Shown: positions 53,977-64,000 of the stretch, piece after piece
Position numbering within the stretch: the stretch's first letter is position 1
How the letters are laid out: the number at the start of each line of letters is the position of its first letter
DNA from: Trigonopsis variabilis
Lineage: Eukaryota; Ascomycota; Trigonopsidomycetes; Trigonopsidales; Trigonopsidaceae
Direction: 5' to 3'
Length of the DNA: 64,000 nt
NCBI GenBank assembly: GCA_003707065.3
Contig: PPXM03000007.1
Coordinates: 496,001-560,000, forward strand
Notes under the pieces: generated by a model
The model's input: only the letters and a program-made list of their open reading frames with translations
What the model was told of the DNA's origin: nothing
Databases searched by the model: none
Made by a program: the position numbers and the translations under genes

Positions 53977-56973
53977 ATGGCCGATATTACACAGATCCAA
54001 GACGTAAGAGACTGTCAAGCCTGACTGACCAACAGCTTATAAAAGAGTTATATCGGCAGAATGATACACACCGGATATCCGCGTAGGTTTGGGAAATAGA
54101 GCATACTAACTATAAGGATTCAAGACCAATTGCAAATATACCAAAAATCATCCCAAGGCTGGGAATTAGGAAAGCAGCTTTTACGTTCGACTGATCTAGA
54201 AATCGAGTTTTTCGGAGCATTGACCTTGACCGTGCAGCTTAATAGCCATGACATGGACAAGATAGATGATTCTGGAAAATCAGTCATTCTGAACGATTTG
54301 ATCTCTTTTATCACGAGCTATCAGTCAGGACCCATGACTGTATTACGGAAGCTTTTGTCATGTGCAGTATTGTTTTTTACGAAAGCCCATGATTTCTGGG
54401 CAAAACCATTGCATTATCTTCTAGCATCGATCAATGAAGACAGGAACATTAATTTGAATGAACCTTCTATTGAAGCTCTCTCACTCGAGTCGATCTTGCT
54501 TGCATTCCTGTTCAGCGAGATCTTTGCTCAGGACGTGAGTCGAATAGACCCGAGTACAATTCGAGCGTCAACTCTGTCCGAGAAAATTGACGAATTTTTT
54601 CACCTTTGGTCAAAATTATTCCATTTTGTTCTTCAGGCCTGTCCTCAAGAGTCTCAGCTGATCAAACTGGCAGTCAATTCATATGAGGCATGGATAAACT
54701 ACTATCTTCGCTTCTCTAATGACAAAAGTAATGAATTGATTCAGTTCATCAATCCAGTGATCGACTTAGCTCCTTCACAAGATGAGGAACTCTCTTCGAG
54801 TTGTCTGAATTGTATCAAGACTTTAATTGATTTGGATAGCAGGATGGTCCATCCTACTATCATCAACTCGATTCTGAATTTAATTCTAGGACCTTACGGG
54901 CAGCATCAAATCCAAGCCATTTATGACCAGCAGGAAGATGATCTACTGGACTCGTTCTTTAATCTTTTTCTGGAGTTCGCTGAAGCATATGTGAGCTTGA
55001 TAGAGAAAGATGGAATCTATGCAGTCTCATCTTCCTTTTTAGATGTCCTGGTTAGATTGTCTTGTCTTGCAGGCGATCCCATTGTCGATGATACTAAAAG
55101 CCCGAGAACGCTGGATATTTGGTCCCTATATGTCGAAGCTTTGGGAGACTCTATGACAGAAAATGACGAGAGATCAGGTTACATTATGGAGCACTTGTCA
55201 TTGGTAGCGCAAATCTATCTCGATAAGGCTCAACGGCCTGATTCAATGGACACATGGCACAAGAATGATTTGGAGAACTTTGCAACTTTTCGAAGAGAAG
55301 TTGGCTACTTGTTTGATGCATTACACAAGATCCTGGGTGTACAGTTACTACAGTCACTTTTCTCCCAGGCCCGATCCATGGTCCTGTCAACAACCCTCAC
55401 ACAAGAGACTTCCAAAAAGCTCGAAGTGGTACTCTATCTTTTAGCAAAGATTTTTCATACATCATCAGAGAAAGAGGCTGATGATCAGCTTTTCCGTTCC
55501 TTATTAGATTCTAACCTTTTCTCCTTCATCGCATCCTTACCACCAAACTCTGCTCTGGGCCAATCTGCCGTGGAATGCATCCATACATATACCGAGTTCT
55601 TCAAAGCAGAGGGTGTATCTTATATCCCACCAACCCTTGAGTTTCTTTTCGCCCAATTACCTTATAGAGCTGTCGCGTCTAGGGCTGCCCATGCCATTAG
55701 TACGTTGTGTGATGCTTGCAGGGACGATATCGTTTCATTGATTACAACGTTCGTCCAGTCGTTATCTTCAGTGGATCATGTCGATCCTACTGCTCAAGCG
55801 TATCTCTATAAAGGTGTGGCCAGTCTGATTCAAGCAGTCCCTGATCTAAATCTGTGCTCTCAATATCTGCTCTCCATACTTTCAACCATTCAAGTAAGCG
55901 TGCAGAAGGCATTTTCGACGTCATTTGAGCCAGATATTGCTCGACAAACTGCAGCCAATACGCTCCGAATACTCTCCAATTTGACGCGTGGGTTACAATC
56001 TCCGAACGACGAATCAGATATGGACCCTGTCGAAGTTAAACTAATTGAGAATTATTGGTCTAATGGCCAAGGAAAACCGGTAAGGGATACAACCTTAGAG
56101 CTTATCTATTCCCTAACAGTAAATGACCATGTCTTTCTCAGTGATCCCTTTGTCTGTGAAAATGCTTGTGCTATCTTCCGGTGGGGATTCAGTGAAAAGA
56201 GTCCTGGGCCACTATTTTTCCCTCCTTCTACAATTCTTGACTTCTTATCAGCCGCTTTACAACATACGAATACCAACACTGTCAAATATTTCTTTGACTT
56301 GGCATCTCGTCTAGTCATCTACCTTTCTAAATCTGAAGCAGATCAACGAGAATCTGTATTTGCTTCCTTAGTTGACACCATGGTTTATAAGGTAATCGTG
56401 CCAATAGGTACGGAGGACCCTGATGTTATTCAAGGTACTCTTGCCTTGATGACAGGAGCAGTACCCCAATTCACTGAGGAACTGGCGTCACGACCATACT
56501 TTGAAAATATGCTCCATCTGGCCAAGTCTGCCTTGCAGAGTTCCGAGAAACTGACCCTGATAGCTGCTTGCCAGTTCTGGGTTCAATATATCAACCGAGC
56601 AGCAATTATTAGACATAAGATTGCCGACTCACCCTCTCCAGCACCATCGAGAGCATTAGATGCTCTTTTGGGCATCATGAAAGATATTCTCTTAATTTTA
56701 CTTGACTCACTTAGCGGTAGGGCCATGAGGAGCGACGTGATCCACTACTCTGACGTTCTTCGCCGCTTTTCCGCCCGCTTTCCTAAAGAATCCTTCTCGT
56801 GTCTCGATCAACTTGCGAACCAAAACTCGATCTCCCTGCCAGAAACCACCAACAGAAAAGACCTCCTCCAATTCATCAAAGCCGTCACTCTTCTCCGGGG
56901 CAAGCCTGCGACAACCGATATTGCTAAACAATACTGGCTCCGCTGTCGAGGCTCGGACTTTGCATACGCATAA
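53977..56973 (+). CDS. KAP122: Importin-beta family karyopherin (KAP122 / importin-13 type)
   Basis: Exons 53977-54003, 54036-54082 and 54117-56973, joined by introns of 32 and 34 bp, give 976 residues. The tiny first exon encodes MADITQIQD and joins LIKELYRQND; the next join restores AIQDQLQIYQKSSQGW. This is followed by EIEFFGALTLTVQLN, the exportin-1/importin-beta N-terminal repeat pattern of the Kap122 and importin-13 branch. The rest is a string of helical HEAT-like repeats without low-complexity linkers. Such transporters carry cargo through the nuclear pore under Ran control; Kap122 imports TFIIA in yeast, and fission-yeast Kap111 is similar. The branch assignment is from a short N-terminal match, so MTR10/TNPO3 is possible. 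Confidence 0.8.
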
Positions 56974-57092
56974 GATTTGTATATTAATGCAGGGTTTTCA
57001 CACACAGAAAACTAGTCTAATAAAAATACATATTGTACAAAAGAGGAGACATCGCTCCATGCATCCAGCCCGCAGATTCAACATTCTCGTCT

Positions 57093-59646
57093 TCACAGGT
57101 GAAGAGCCATGAGATCATTGTGCCCATATTGCTTATTACATGTTGGACATTTCCGCAGCCTAGCGTGCAGCCGGTCCCGAGCGCAGTCCATACAAAAAGC
57201 ATGACCACACACTTTGAGCATTGCATTTTTGAAGTTCTTGGAGCAGACTGAACAGATGGTCATTGACTTCAGTGCCTCCATCTGAGCATTTCCTCCGCCT
57301 CCATTCATCAATTTAGCCATCTCCTGAGAATGTTTCAATTCAACTTCGACCTTGGCAAGATTCTCCTCAGCTGACCGACGACGATTGGCCTCTTCACTGA
57401 GAGTTACTAATCGATCCCTTATCTCTTTATTGAGTCGATCTATCTGAGTCTTGAAATTATCAGCCTGGTTGGTTTGTTCCTGGAGTTGATGTCGCAGATC
57501 ATTGATTTGTTGAGTGAATGCGGAGTTGGCGCTATTCAAATCATTTATCTGTCTATTTAAGGCGTCAACTTGATTCGACAAAGCCTTTTCCGCATCTCGC
57601 AGCTGCTGAATTATATCCGCACTTCGCTCGACTTGTGTCTTCAGCGATTTATTTTCCATCGTAACGACTTCCTTGGCTCGCATTGCCGCAAAATATTTTT
57701 GATCGGCCTTAGATTTTTCGGCCATCAGTCGATTCAACTTCTCCTCTCGGCCAACTAGATCGGTTGTTTTTCTGCTTAGCTGTTCATGAGCCTTATTGAA
57801 AGCTTGCTCTAAACCAGGGAGCTCATTGCTAAGAATTTCATTTTGTTTCTTCAGCTTCTCAATCCGTAGCATCAACTGTTCAGCTGTTTCATTTGGAGTA
57901 GGTAATGACCCTTGACTTTTTTCAATCTCGACATTGATCCTCGCAATATCTTGCTCTAGAGTCTTGATCCTATCAAGTCGAGTCTCAGCCAATTCAGAAA
58001 TCTCCTTAAAAGAGTTTATTCGATCTTGTTCTTTAGCTTTTCGCAACGCTACATCTTGCACCAGATCATCCCTGGCGGCTCGTATCCGGGCCAAGTCTTG
58101 CTCAGCTTTACTAACCTGGCTTCGAAGTTCCTGTTCAACTTTCTCATGGTCTTGCAATATAACCTCTTTGAACTTCTCTCGCTCCTCTACCAAAGTCTTA
58201 TTTTCTTTGGAGAGTTCCTGATTGATATTACTAAGAGTCACAGAGGAAGCTTGAAGGCTTTCAATTTCGCTCTGAAGAGTCTTCACCGCTGAATCATTGC
58301 TAGTATTGGCTCCACTTCCGAGAGCGTTCTGAGCCTGGAGCAGATCTTGCCGCACCTGATTCAGTTGATTTTGAAGCGCCACGACTTCTTTTAATCGTGA
58401 TGATGCTAGCTCTTCAGCCTGTTTCAAAGCTAATTCATCCGCTCGGGTATTATTGGCCGATTCGGTTTTGATTTTTTCCTCCTTAGTAGGCTGTGGCGAA
58501 TCCTGGCGATCAGCTGACGTTTGGACGGGCCATATCCGCTGAACAGCGGTACTTTTTAATCTATCTATCCGTTTCTCGGCGTTCATATACTTTATTGTAA
58601 TATCGGCCAACCTACTCTCCAACTCTTCATGCTCATGTTCCAAGATATCTCTCCGAGAGTTGAACTTTTGTGCCTCGTATTCTAAATCACCAACTCGTCG
58701 CCGTAGAGCCTCAATTTCCGGTGTCAAAGAAGATTTGGCTAGGAGACTGGTAAAGATAGGATTCAGAGTGTTTTTAATTTGAGATGATAACGAGCTTAAA
58801 TGCGGTTCCCATTCTGGTGATTCAGGATCATATAAAGTGGCCGGAATACTGATCTCACTTTCAACCGTGTTTGATAGATCACCCGCCAAAACTTTGACCT
58901 CATTTAAAAGCTGAATCCACCATGTTCCAATGACGCCAATATGGTCATTATAGAAGCGAGATTTCTTGGATAGTTCGTCAATTTGCTCCTTTAAAAGCTC
59001 GGTCTCTCTTTTGTAGTCTTTCATCTGACGATATAGTGCGTCCCTTTGAAATGTCTAAAGTTAATAAGAAACAAATTATCACACGCTGAACTCTAAGACG
59101 ATGCCAACCTTGCTGCTAGGTCCGATGGCAGACAACCGAGACGATCTGAGATGGTTATAATTTGTGACTCCTAAGAACACAAGAAACAAAATGGTAGACA
59201 GAATAATGAACGGATTTCATTAGAAATCGTGAATATGGACGAAGAACTCAAATAGGAGGAACTTAGTAAAGTCATGTTTTCCTTGGCCTTGGTATCTTGA
59301 TCTCGACCGCTTGAAGACGGATACTGAAAAATATCTATAAAACTGAATCTCAAGTCTTATAAGAGAAACGATAGGAACCAACGAAGACATATAAGGACTC
59401 GATAGACAAATGTGCAGATGAAGCTAATAGCCCATAAACCCAAGTCAAGATCTTCAGCTTTTTCATAAGTTACGTTCCCATTAACAGATCAGCGACAACA
59501 TTTAGATCTCTTCGTTGTGGCACGCTACTCAGAGTTCGCTCATGATCACTCACCTCAATATCTTCCTCTGTGAGGGGATCGTTGACTTGCCGTTTCGAAG
59601 GCGGGCCATCCTCCGATGACTCATTCGGTCGTTTAAGATCAGTCAT
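57093..59646 (-). CDS. BRE1: H2B ubiquitin ligase Bre1, with a 499-bp intron
   Basis: Exon 1 (59646-59554) encodes MTDLKRPNESSED and runs to DPLTEEDIE; exon 2 (59054-57093) opens TFQRDALYRQMKDYK. Together they give 684 residues. The join recreates the yeast-like 'PLT--D-I-FQ+-AL-R' start. The donor GAG|GTGAGT and acceptor AACTTTAG are strong, but the intron is 499 bp, ten times the local norm. A long coiled coil follows, and the C-terminal RING (CSVC, CGHAFC, CPTC, about residues 629-675) is complete. Bre1 with Rad6 mono-ubiquitinates histone H2B. The intron may hide another exon or RNA. BRE1 shares a 174-bp interval with the PPR gene. Confidence 0.9.
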
Positions 59647-59820
59647 GATCACGGGTTCCGAAGATGGAATCGGGATGCAATAAAGGAAACGAAGTATCGA
59701 GGGACGAGAGAGAGGAGGTGGCGAAATCCTGGTACTGGCGCGTAAATATGGGAATGAACACCCGAGTAACACCACCCTCCGCTAAAATTCCCTTGTCCAA
59801 ATCAAAAGAAAAAGACGAGC

Positions 59821-62268
59821 ATGCTGGGGATTTCGAGGACAGTGGCGCGGAGAGGAGCACGATCTTGTTTATCAAGTCACCCACATGATGTGCTCGTAAA
59901 GATACGATTGGTTCGAGGGAGAAATTTCTCCGTGGGCAGGATTAGTGAAAGTGAGGGAAATTTTAGCCCGACCAACACTAGACGGGTGAATCTATCCGAG
60001 ACCAAATGGCTGCGTCAGAAGACAGGCCTCAATTCAGTTCGCTCGGCTGGAACGTATGCTGGCTTGGAAAGCTCGACCGACATTCCTGTCGTCGAAAATG
60101 AAAGCTTAGATCTGGAAGATGAGAATTCTTTGGCTGAGCATGAGAACGATGAGCGATCAGAAGGTGATGAGTTATCTATTGAAGAGATAAAAGCTGCTTT
60201 CCCTCAATTATTGGATCAAGGGGAGCTGAAGAGTGCGTTAGATTTATTAGAAATCGCAGGAAATCGACGGCAGCTTAAAGAAACCAAGGTTGTACTGCGA
60301 GCGACGGAGCTATTCACCAAAATTTATAGGGCACTCGAATCAGGATCATCAAGTGATTTACCTCCCCTTGATCGGATCCTCGATATCTATCTACGTTATT
60401 ATCTGGTTGTGCCATATACTTTTATGTTAGCAATTTATCATGAATTGAATCAGGGTGCTACTGATAAAGCCGTCTTGATCTGGTCTCAGTATGTCCAAAG
60501 ACGATCAAGGCTTTACCCCAATACCAAAATCTATGAGCGGTACTGGTCTCACCAAGCCCTCAAAAGTATGTCAGTGGCAGGGTTTTTATCAATTACTCGT
60601 CGGGCAAGGGAGCGAAACGATAACATTGATATTGAACTAATTAAGGAATGGCTGAATCCTTTAGATATCCCCGTTCCTCAAATGTTGAAGAACCAGAGCG
60701 AGGCACATGGCCTTAAAATCACTCAGGAGGATATAGATCTTAGTCGAAAGTTATCGGAACAGACAGATCTCAATAGCAGTGGTTCGTACATAAAAGATGT
60801 GGAGAATGCGGTTGAGAATGGCCGAGTAACCGACTTTAATGTCCTCTACAACCGAGCAAAGAACTCATTTTCTATCATTAAAGACCCTTTAGCCTCGTTG
60901 TTCTTGCGGGGCTTCATGAGCTTAAATCCATCTGAAGCGCCAGCGTTTTGGAAAACGTTATCGGAATCTTATAAGAAACATGGGCAAGTAATCGATCGGA
61001 AACTCTGGAATACGTTTCTAAAGGCCGTGAGTTATAACGTTCGTAATCGGGAAGTCATCACTCAGCAGTATTTCGATGAAATGGTTGCAAGTGGAGTCAA
61101 ACCCGATTCTGATTCTTATACTTGTCTTATCGATGCATATTACAGAGCTGGAAACCCTGAAAAAGCAAATACTGTCTTTGCCGAGTACCAACAAGCACGA
61201 GCTGAATCATCTGACCCTTCCTTGACTCCGACTCAACGGCTTTTTAACGTTATTATAGGGGGACTTCTGCGTAATGGGGATATCCAAACTGCGGAGAATA
61301 TGATAAATAATAAAGTTTTCAAGCCCGATCTTGTGACCATGAACGAGTTTATGACCGTTTACTTGCGCCAAAGGATGCCGGAGAAGGTTATTGAAACTTT
61401 TGATAGAATGGATCAACTCAAAATCAAGCCCGACATCTATACTTATTCAATGCTTATCAATAACATCTTAGACCCGAAGGAGAAAGGGATTGTGAGTGAG
61501 GCTATTCTCAGACGTCGCTTCCAGATGGTTTCCGATCTTTTAGCTAATATGAAAAATCATGGGGTAGAATTGAACTCTGTCACATTCTCAATGCTCATCA
61601 ATGGATTAGCTAATCGTCTCAATACCATGTCAAGTGCTGAGCAGATGTATCGCTTGATGTTATCAAAGGGTATCAAACCTACTCCTACGACTTTCACTGC
61701 TCTGGTCAAAGGGTTTATTCGTCGAAAGAATGTGGACAGGGCTACCCAATATCTCCGAGAAATGAAGAAATATGGACATGAAGAAAACAGAGCAGTCTTC
61801 AACCTTCTCGTCAACGGATATGCTACCGCAGATCGCCTTGATGAAGCGTTTCAGATATATAGCCACATGAAGCTCCACAAATCTCCCATCAACCAGCCTA
61901 ATAAGTATACCTTCTACTTCTTGCTGCGTCAATGTGCTTTCCGCTTGTCTTACTCGGAGTTTAATGAAGTGGAAAAGAAAGAAGCCATGAAGATTATGAT
62001 GACAGTTCTGAACGACATGGCAGAATCAGGATATAAGCTTAGAGGTCGAGACATCCATGCTGCTATCCAATACATCAACGACACTCTCGAAGTGCCGGTA
62101 CCACCTGCCTTAATGCAGCAGCTATTGCGGAATGGCAATAGTATTCCGAAATCATGGATGAAGCGAGCGGGCCTAGATCGTCGGATGGATGAGGGCCTTG
62201 GTTTAAGCGATTATGGATTAGCCCAACTAACTAAGAACGAGCGGGCAGAAATAGGAGAACCGGCCTGA
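59821..62268 (+). CDS. Mitochondrial pentatricopeptide-repeat protein
   Basis: A single exon of 815 residues. The basic start MLGISRTVARRGARSCL and further Arg-rich residues suggest a mitochondrial presequence. The region from about residue 400 to 690 holds a series of PPR motifs with typical spacing: FDEMVASGVKPDSDSYTCLI, FDRMDQLKIKPDIYTYSMLI, LANMKNHGVELNSVTFSMLI, YRLMLSKGIKPTPTTFTALV and LREMKKYGHEENRAVFNLLV. PPR proteins bind organellar RNA and act in its processing or translation; which RNA cannot be told, as such genes evolve fast and I know no clear orthologue. The ATG at 59821 is the first in frame. It diverges from BRE1 with 174 bp between starts. Confidence 0.9.
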   Translation: MLGISRTVARRGARSCLSSHPHDVLVKIRLVRGRNFSVGRISESEGNFSPTNTRRVNLSETKWLRQKTGLNSVRSAGTYAGLESSTDIPVVENESLDLEDENSLAEHENDERSEGDELSIEEIKAAFPQLLDQGELKSALDLLEIAGNRRQLKETKVVLRATELFTKIYRALESGSSSDLPPLDRILDIYLRYYLVVPYTFMLAIYHELNQGATDKAVLIWSQYVQRRSRLYPNTKIYERYWSHQALKSMSVAGFLSITRRARERNDNIDIELIKEWLNPLDIPVPQMLKNQSEAHGLKITQEDIDLSRKLSEQTDLNSSGSYIKDVENAVENGRVTDFNVLYNRAKNSFSIIKDPLASLFLRGFMSLNPSEAPAFWKTLSESYKKHGQVIDRKLWNTFLKAVSYNVRNREVITQQYFDEMVASGVKPDSDSYTCLIDAYYRAGNPEKANTVFAEYQQARAESSDPSLTPTQRLFNVIIGGLLRNGDIQTAENMINNKVFKPDLVTMNEFMTVYLRQRMPEKVIETFDRMDQLKIKPDIYTYSMLINNILDPKEKGIVSEAILRRRFQMVSDLLANMKNHGVELNSVTFSMLINGLANRLNTMSSAEQMYRLMLSKGIKPTPTTFTALVKGFIRRKNVDRATQYLREMKKYGHEENRAVFNLLVNGYATADRLDEAFQIYSHMKLHKSPINQPNKYTFYFLLRQCAFRLSYSEFNEVEKKEAMKIMMTVLNDMAESGYKLRGRDIHAAIQYINDTLEVPVPPALMQQLLRNGNSIPKSWMKRAGLDRRMDEGLGLSDYGLAQLTKNERAEIGEPA

Positions 62269-62453
62269 ACTTTGTACATATAGGGCCGTCTTACTGTGAA
62301 TAACTAAAGAAGTATGAAGACGGAACTTTCTACAGAGCTAGAGTGTGCCCACAATAAATCATGCAATTCTATAAAACAATCTCCAAAAGCATTCACCCCG
62401 TTCAATACCGCAGTAGACTATCCTTAAATTTTTAAGGAAATGTGACTAACAAG

Positions 62454-63182
62454 TCATTCTGTAAGGACAAACTCCTCAAGCCACCACTGATGAAGTCGAG
62501 TATCGTCTGTAAGTTCGGGATGAAAAGAAGTGCCTAAAGCTCTTCCTTGGCGTACTGCCACAATTGTTCCATCATCAAGGCTGCTGAGGACCTGGACGTC
62601 GTCGAGACTGAAGGTCGAGTCGGAGACGGGAACGTCTGGTGCGCCAACAAAATCCCGAGGAACAGTCTCTGACGTGTTCTTATTAGTCTTTGGAAGAATC
62701 TCCTGCACAATAGGAGCACGAATAAATACGGCAGGAAGAGGCGTCTCGAAATCTGGAAGGAAGGGCAATGAAAGCGGTGCGATGAAGCTATCAGTCTGGC
62801 GTCCAAAGTGGTTTCGAATCACTTTGACATCCAGTCCTCCCAACAATTCTTGGCCACCTTTTCGAACTTTATCAGCTTGCTCAGCGAGCAAGATCAAACC
62901 GGCGCAAGTACCCCAGACAGGACGGCGATCCCCTTTAATAAAATGCCGCAAGGGTTCTAGCATACCGGTCCGTTCAGCCACAAGGCTTATTGTAGTACTC
63001 TCACCTCCAGGCAGCACTAAAGCACAGCATTGCTCAAGTTCTTGCGTAGTCCGAACCTCGATAAAGCTCAATCGTCGCGCTTTAGGATTCTTGATGCGAG
63101 AAGCGGCCTGAGACAGATGGTCAATATGTTCCGCAAATGCGCCTTGCAGAGCCAATACTCCCACGACAAGATCTTGGGTCAT
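62454..63182 (-). CDS. SNO1: Glutaminase subunit of PLP synthase (Sno/Pdx2)
   Basis: A single exon of 242 residues, close to yeast Sno1 (224). The PdxT/Pdx2 pattern is intact: VGVLALQGAFAEH near the start, LPGGESTT for the oxyanion and substrate loop, the nucleophile Cys93 in WGTCAG, and the His221/Glu223 pair in SFHPELT. The protein frees ammonia from glutamine and passes it to Snz/Pdx1 to make pyridoxal 5'-phosphate. No SNZ/PDX1 partner is in this window, unlike the divergent SNO/SNZ pairs of budding yeast. An insertion of about 40 residues between VFIRAPIV and VAVRQGR is longer than in bacteria. The gene converges on the PPR gene. Confidence 0.95.
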   Translation of the reverse strand: MTQDLVVGVLALQGAFAEHIDHLSQAASRIKNPKARRLSFIEVRTTQELEQCCALVLPGGESTTISLVAERTGMLEPLRHFIKGDRRPVWGTCAGLILLAEQADKVRKGGQELLGGLDVKVIRNHFGRQTDSFIAPLSLPFLPDFETPLPAVFIRAPIVQEILPKTNKNTSETVPRDFVGAPDVPVSDSTFSLDDVQVLSSLDDGTIVAVRQGRALGTSFHPELTDDTRLHQWWLEEFVLTE

Positions 63183-63750
63183 GGTTGAGTTAAGACGTTG
63201 GATTCAGTCATTGGGACACGTCGCCAAAGAGGCACAGCAGATGCTTGGTAACAGCGACGTGGCATGCTACAGCGGATGAGTCACTGGACAAAAGACGCTT
63301 AGACTCGGTGTTCAAGGATGCAAAGAGTCGGTCTTCGGTTCTATTCTGAATAAGTAAGATTCATGACAAGTTGTATCCTTCCCCTGTTGCCGATAAGACG
63401 TGAGACATAGAGTCTCGTTTGAGTTGGACCAGACAATTTAAGAAGTCTGCAAATTGAGCTCTCTTAAGATTCCCTTATATAATTTAAAGATTTTATATTT
63501 TTTAAATGTTTGTCGGACCAATTTAATTAAGGCAGTGAGCTTAAAATGTGGATGATGATCGATGGCGACATCATTCATTCTCCGTAGGCATTTTTAAGTA
63601 ATAGCCCGATAATTTAATACTGCATAGACTCTAGACTCCAGTGATAAAGTAAAAGATTCAAGGAACAGTAAGCAAAGCGTCGAGTTTAAGCTTTAATGCG
63701 TTGTAATAAGATGCAACGATTGCAACTCTTCACGACCGTTGACCGTTACA
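63183..63750. promoter_or_regulatory. Divergent promoter SNO1 / SWC5
   Basis: This 568-bp interval contains an A/T-rich run at about 63478-63540. No gene or repeat was seen. Confidence 0.45.
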
Positions 63751-64000
63751 ATGGATCGAGCCGAGGAGGACTACAGAGAGAGCGAAGATGAAGATTATGA
63801 CTCTCAAGCTAGCTCCAAAGAAGAAGAGGGAAAGGAAGAAGTCGAAGAAGGGAACGTTGAGGTGAAAGAGCTAGACAGCGGAGATGAGTTTGTCAAGCAA
63901 CCTAGTTCACTGGAGGAAGGAGGATTGATCAAAACTCGATCTCAGCGACGGAAGGAAGCTCAAGAAAAAGAAGAAGAAAAGAGAGAGACAGCTCAGAAAG
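63751..64000 (+). CDS. SWC5: SWR1 complex subunit Swc5 (BCNT family), 3' end outside window
   Basis: The first 83 codons are visible from the ATG at 63751. The protein opens with MDRAEEDYRESEDEDYDSQA, an acidic stretch with a DY.ESEDEDY pattern; a Glu-rich region and GGLIKTRSQRRKE follow. That acidic start plus the G-G-x-I/V-K/R-T-R motif is typical of fungal Swc5, which helps exchange H2A.Z into nucleosomes as part of the SWR1 remodeller. The conserved BCNT-C domain lies beyond the window edge, so the identification is provisional; other acidic nuclear proteins could share this start. Confidence 0.7.
   Translation, partial: MDRAEEDYRESEDEDYDSQASSKEEEGKEEVEEGNVEVKELDSGDEFVKQPSSLEEGGLIKTRSQRRKEAQEKEEEKRETAQK

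Noticed and set aside
59470-59646. BRE1 first exon read straight on to a stop as a separate 58-residue gene
   Set aside because: The PLTEEDIE end followed by a perfect GTGAGT donor, and the match of the joined protein to the Bre1 N-terminus, make it an exon.
1-64000. Search for transposons, LTR elements, CRISPR arrays, rDNA and tRNA genes
   Set aside because: No reverse transcriptase, transposase, long terminal or tandem repeats, or RNA-gene signatures were recognised by eye.

Overview
This is nuclear DNA of a compact fungal genome, with 34 protein genes in 64 kb. The gene set (DASH subunits DAD1 and DAD3, KCS1, YTP1, SHE4/UNC-45, PPG1, SPT7, BRE1, ALG2, a PDX2/SNO-type glutaminase) is that of Dikarya, most likely an ascomycete. 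Many very short introns (about 32-61 bp, with CTAAC/CTGAC branch sites a few bases before the acceptor) fit an intron-rich early-diverging ascomycete such as Taphrinomycotina better than a budding yeast. The exact taxon cannot be read from the window. By eye GC is a little under half, and CTG reads sensibly as Leu. I see no transposon, rDNA, tRNA gene, CRISPR or viral element.

Layout. 1-16 kb: SPT7 (5' end missing), tyrosine phosphatase PTP1, a small MRX7-like protein, TIP20/RINT1, DNA ligase LIG1 followed 51 bp later by ARG4, a membrane-anchored carboxylesterase, ARO7 and ZPR1. 16-31 kb: ALG2, KCS1, TRM12, SHE4, a 51-residue three-exon small gene, a DAL5-type permease with a dense GATA-site promoter, a 1.8 kb gene-free stretch with Zn-cluster-like CGG-N10-CCG sites and inverted repeats, and TRM2. 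31-47 kb: MRPS5, DAD3, a Gln/Pro-rich unknown protein, DAD1, RHO4, a secreted EF-hand protein, PPG1, UPF3, VPS18, YTP1 and PTH1. 47-64 kb: SEC8, aminopeptidase P, a KAP122/importin-13 karyopherin, BRE1, a mitochondrial PPR protein, SNO1/PDX2 and the start of SWC5.

The genes are mostly conserved housekeeping functions: chromatin (SPT7, BRE1, SWC5), vesicle traffic and polarity (TIP20, VPS18, SEC8, RHO4, SHE4), tRNA modification and translation (TRM2, TRM12, PTH1, MRPS5, UPF3), kinetochore (DAD1, DAD3) and amino-acid/vitamin metabolism (ARG4, ARO7, SNO1). They are not operons; several divergent pairs share very short promoters (PTH1/SEC8 83 bp, BRE1/PPR 174 bp).

Gene models were rebuilt by hand from frame continuity, GT-AG sites and family motifs. 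The most striking result is PPG1: its conserved Cys-Gly-Asp-Ile-His motif can be assembled only through a 2-nucleotide microexon between two normal-looking introns. Other points worth attention are a 499-bp intron in BRE1, paired weak/strong start codons that suggest dual targeting of TRM2 and aminopeptidase P, and a possible three-way-junction RNA fold upstream of the MRX7-like gene.
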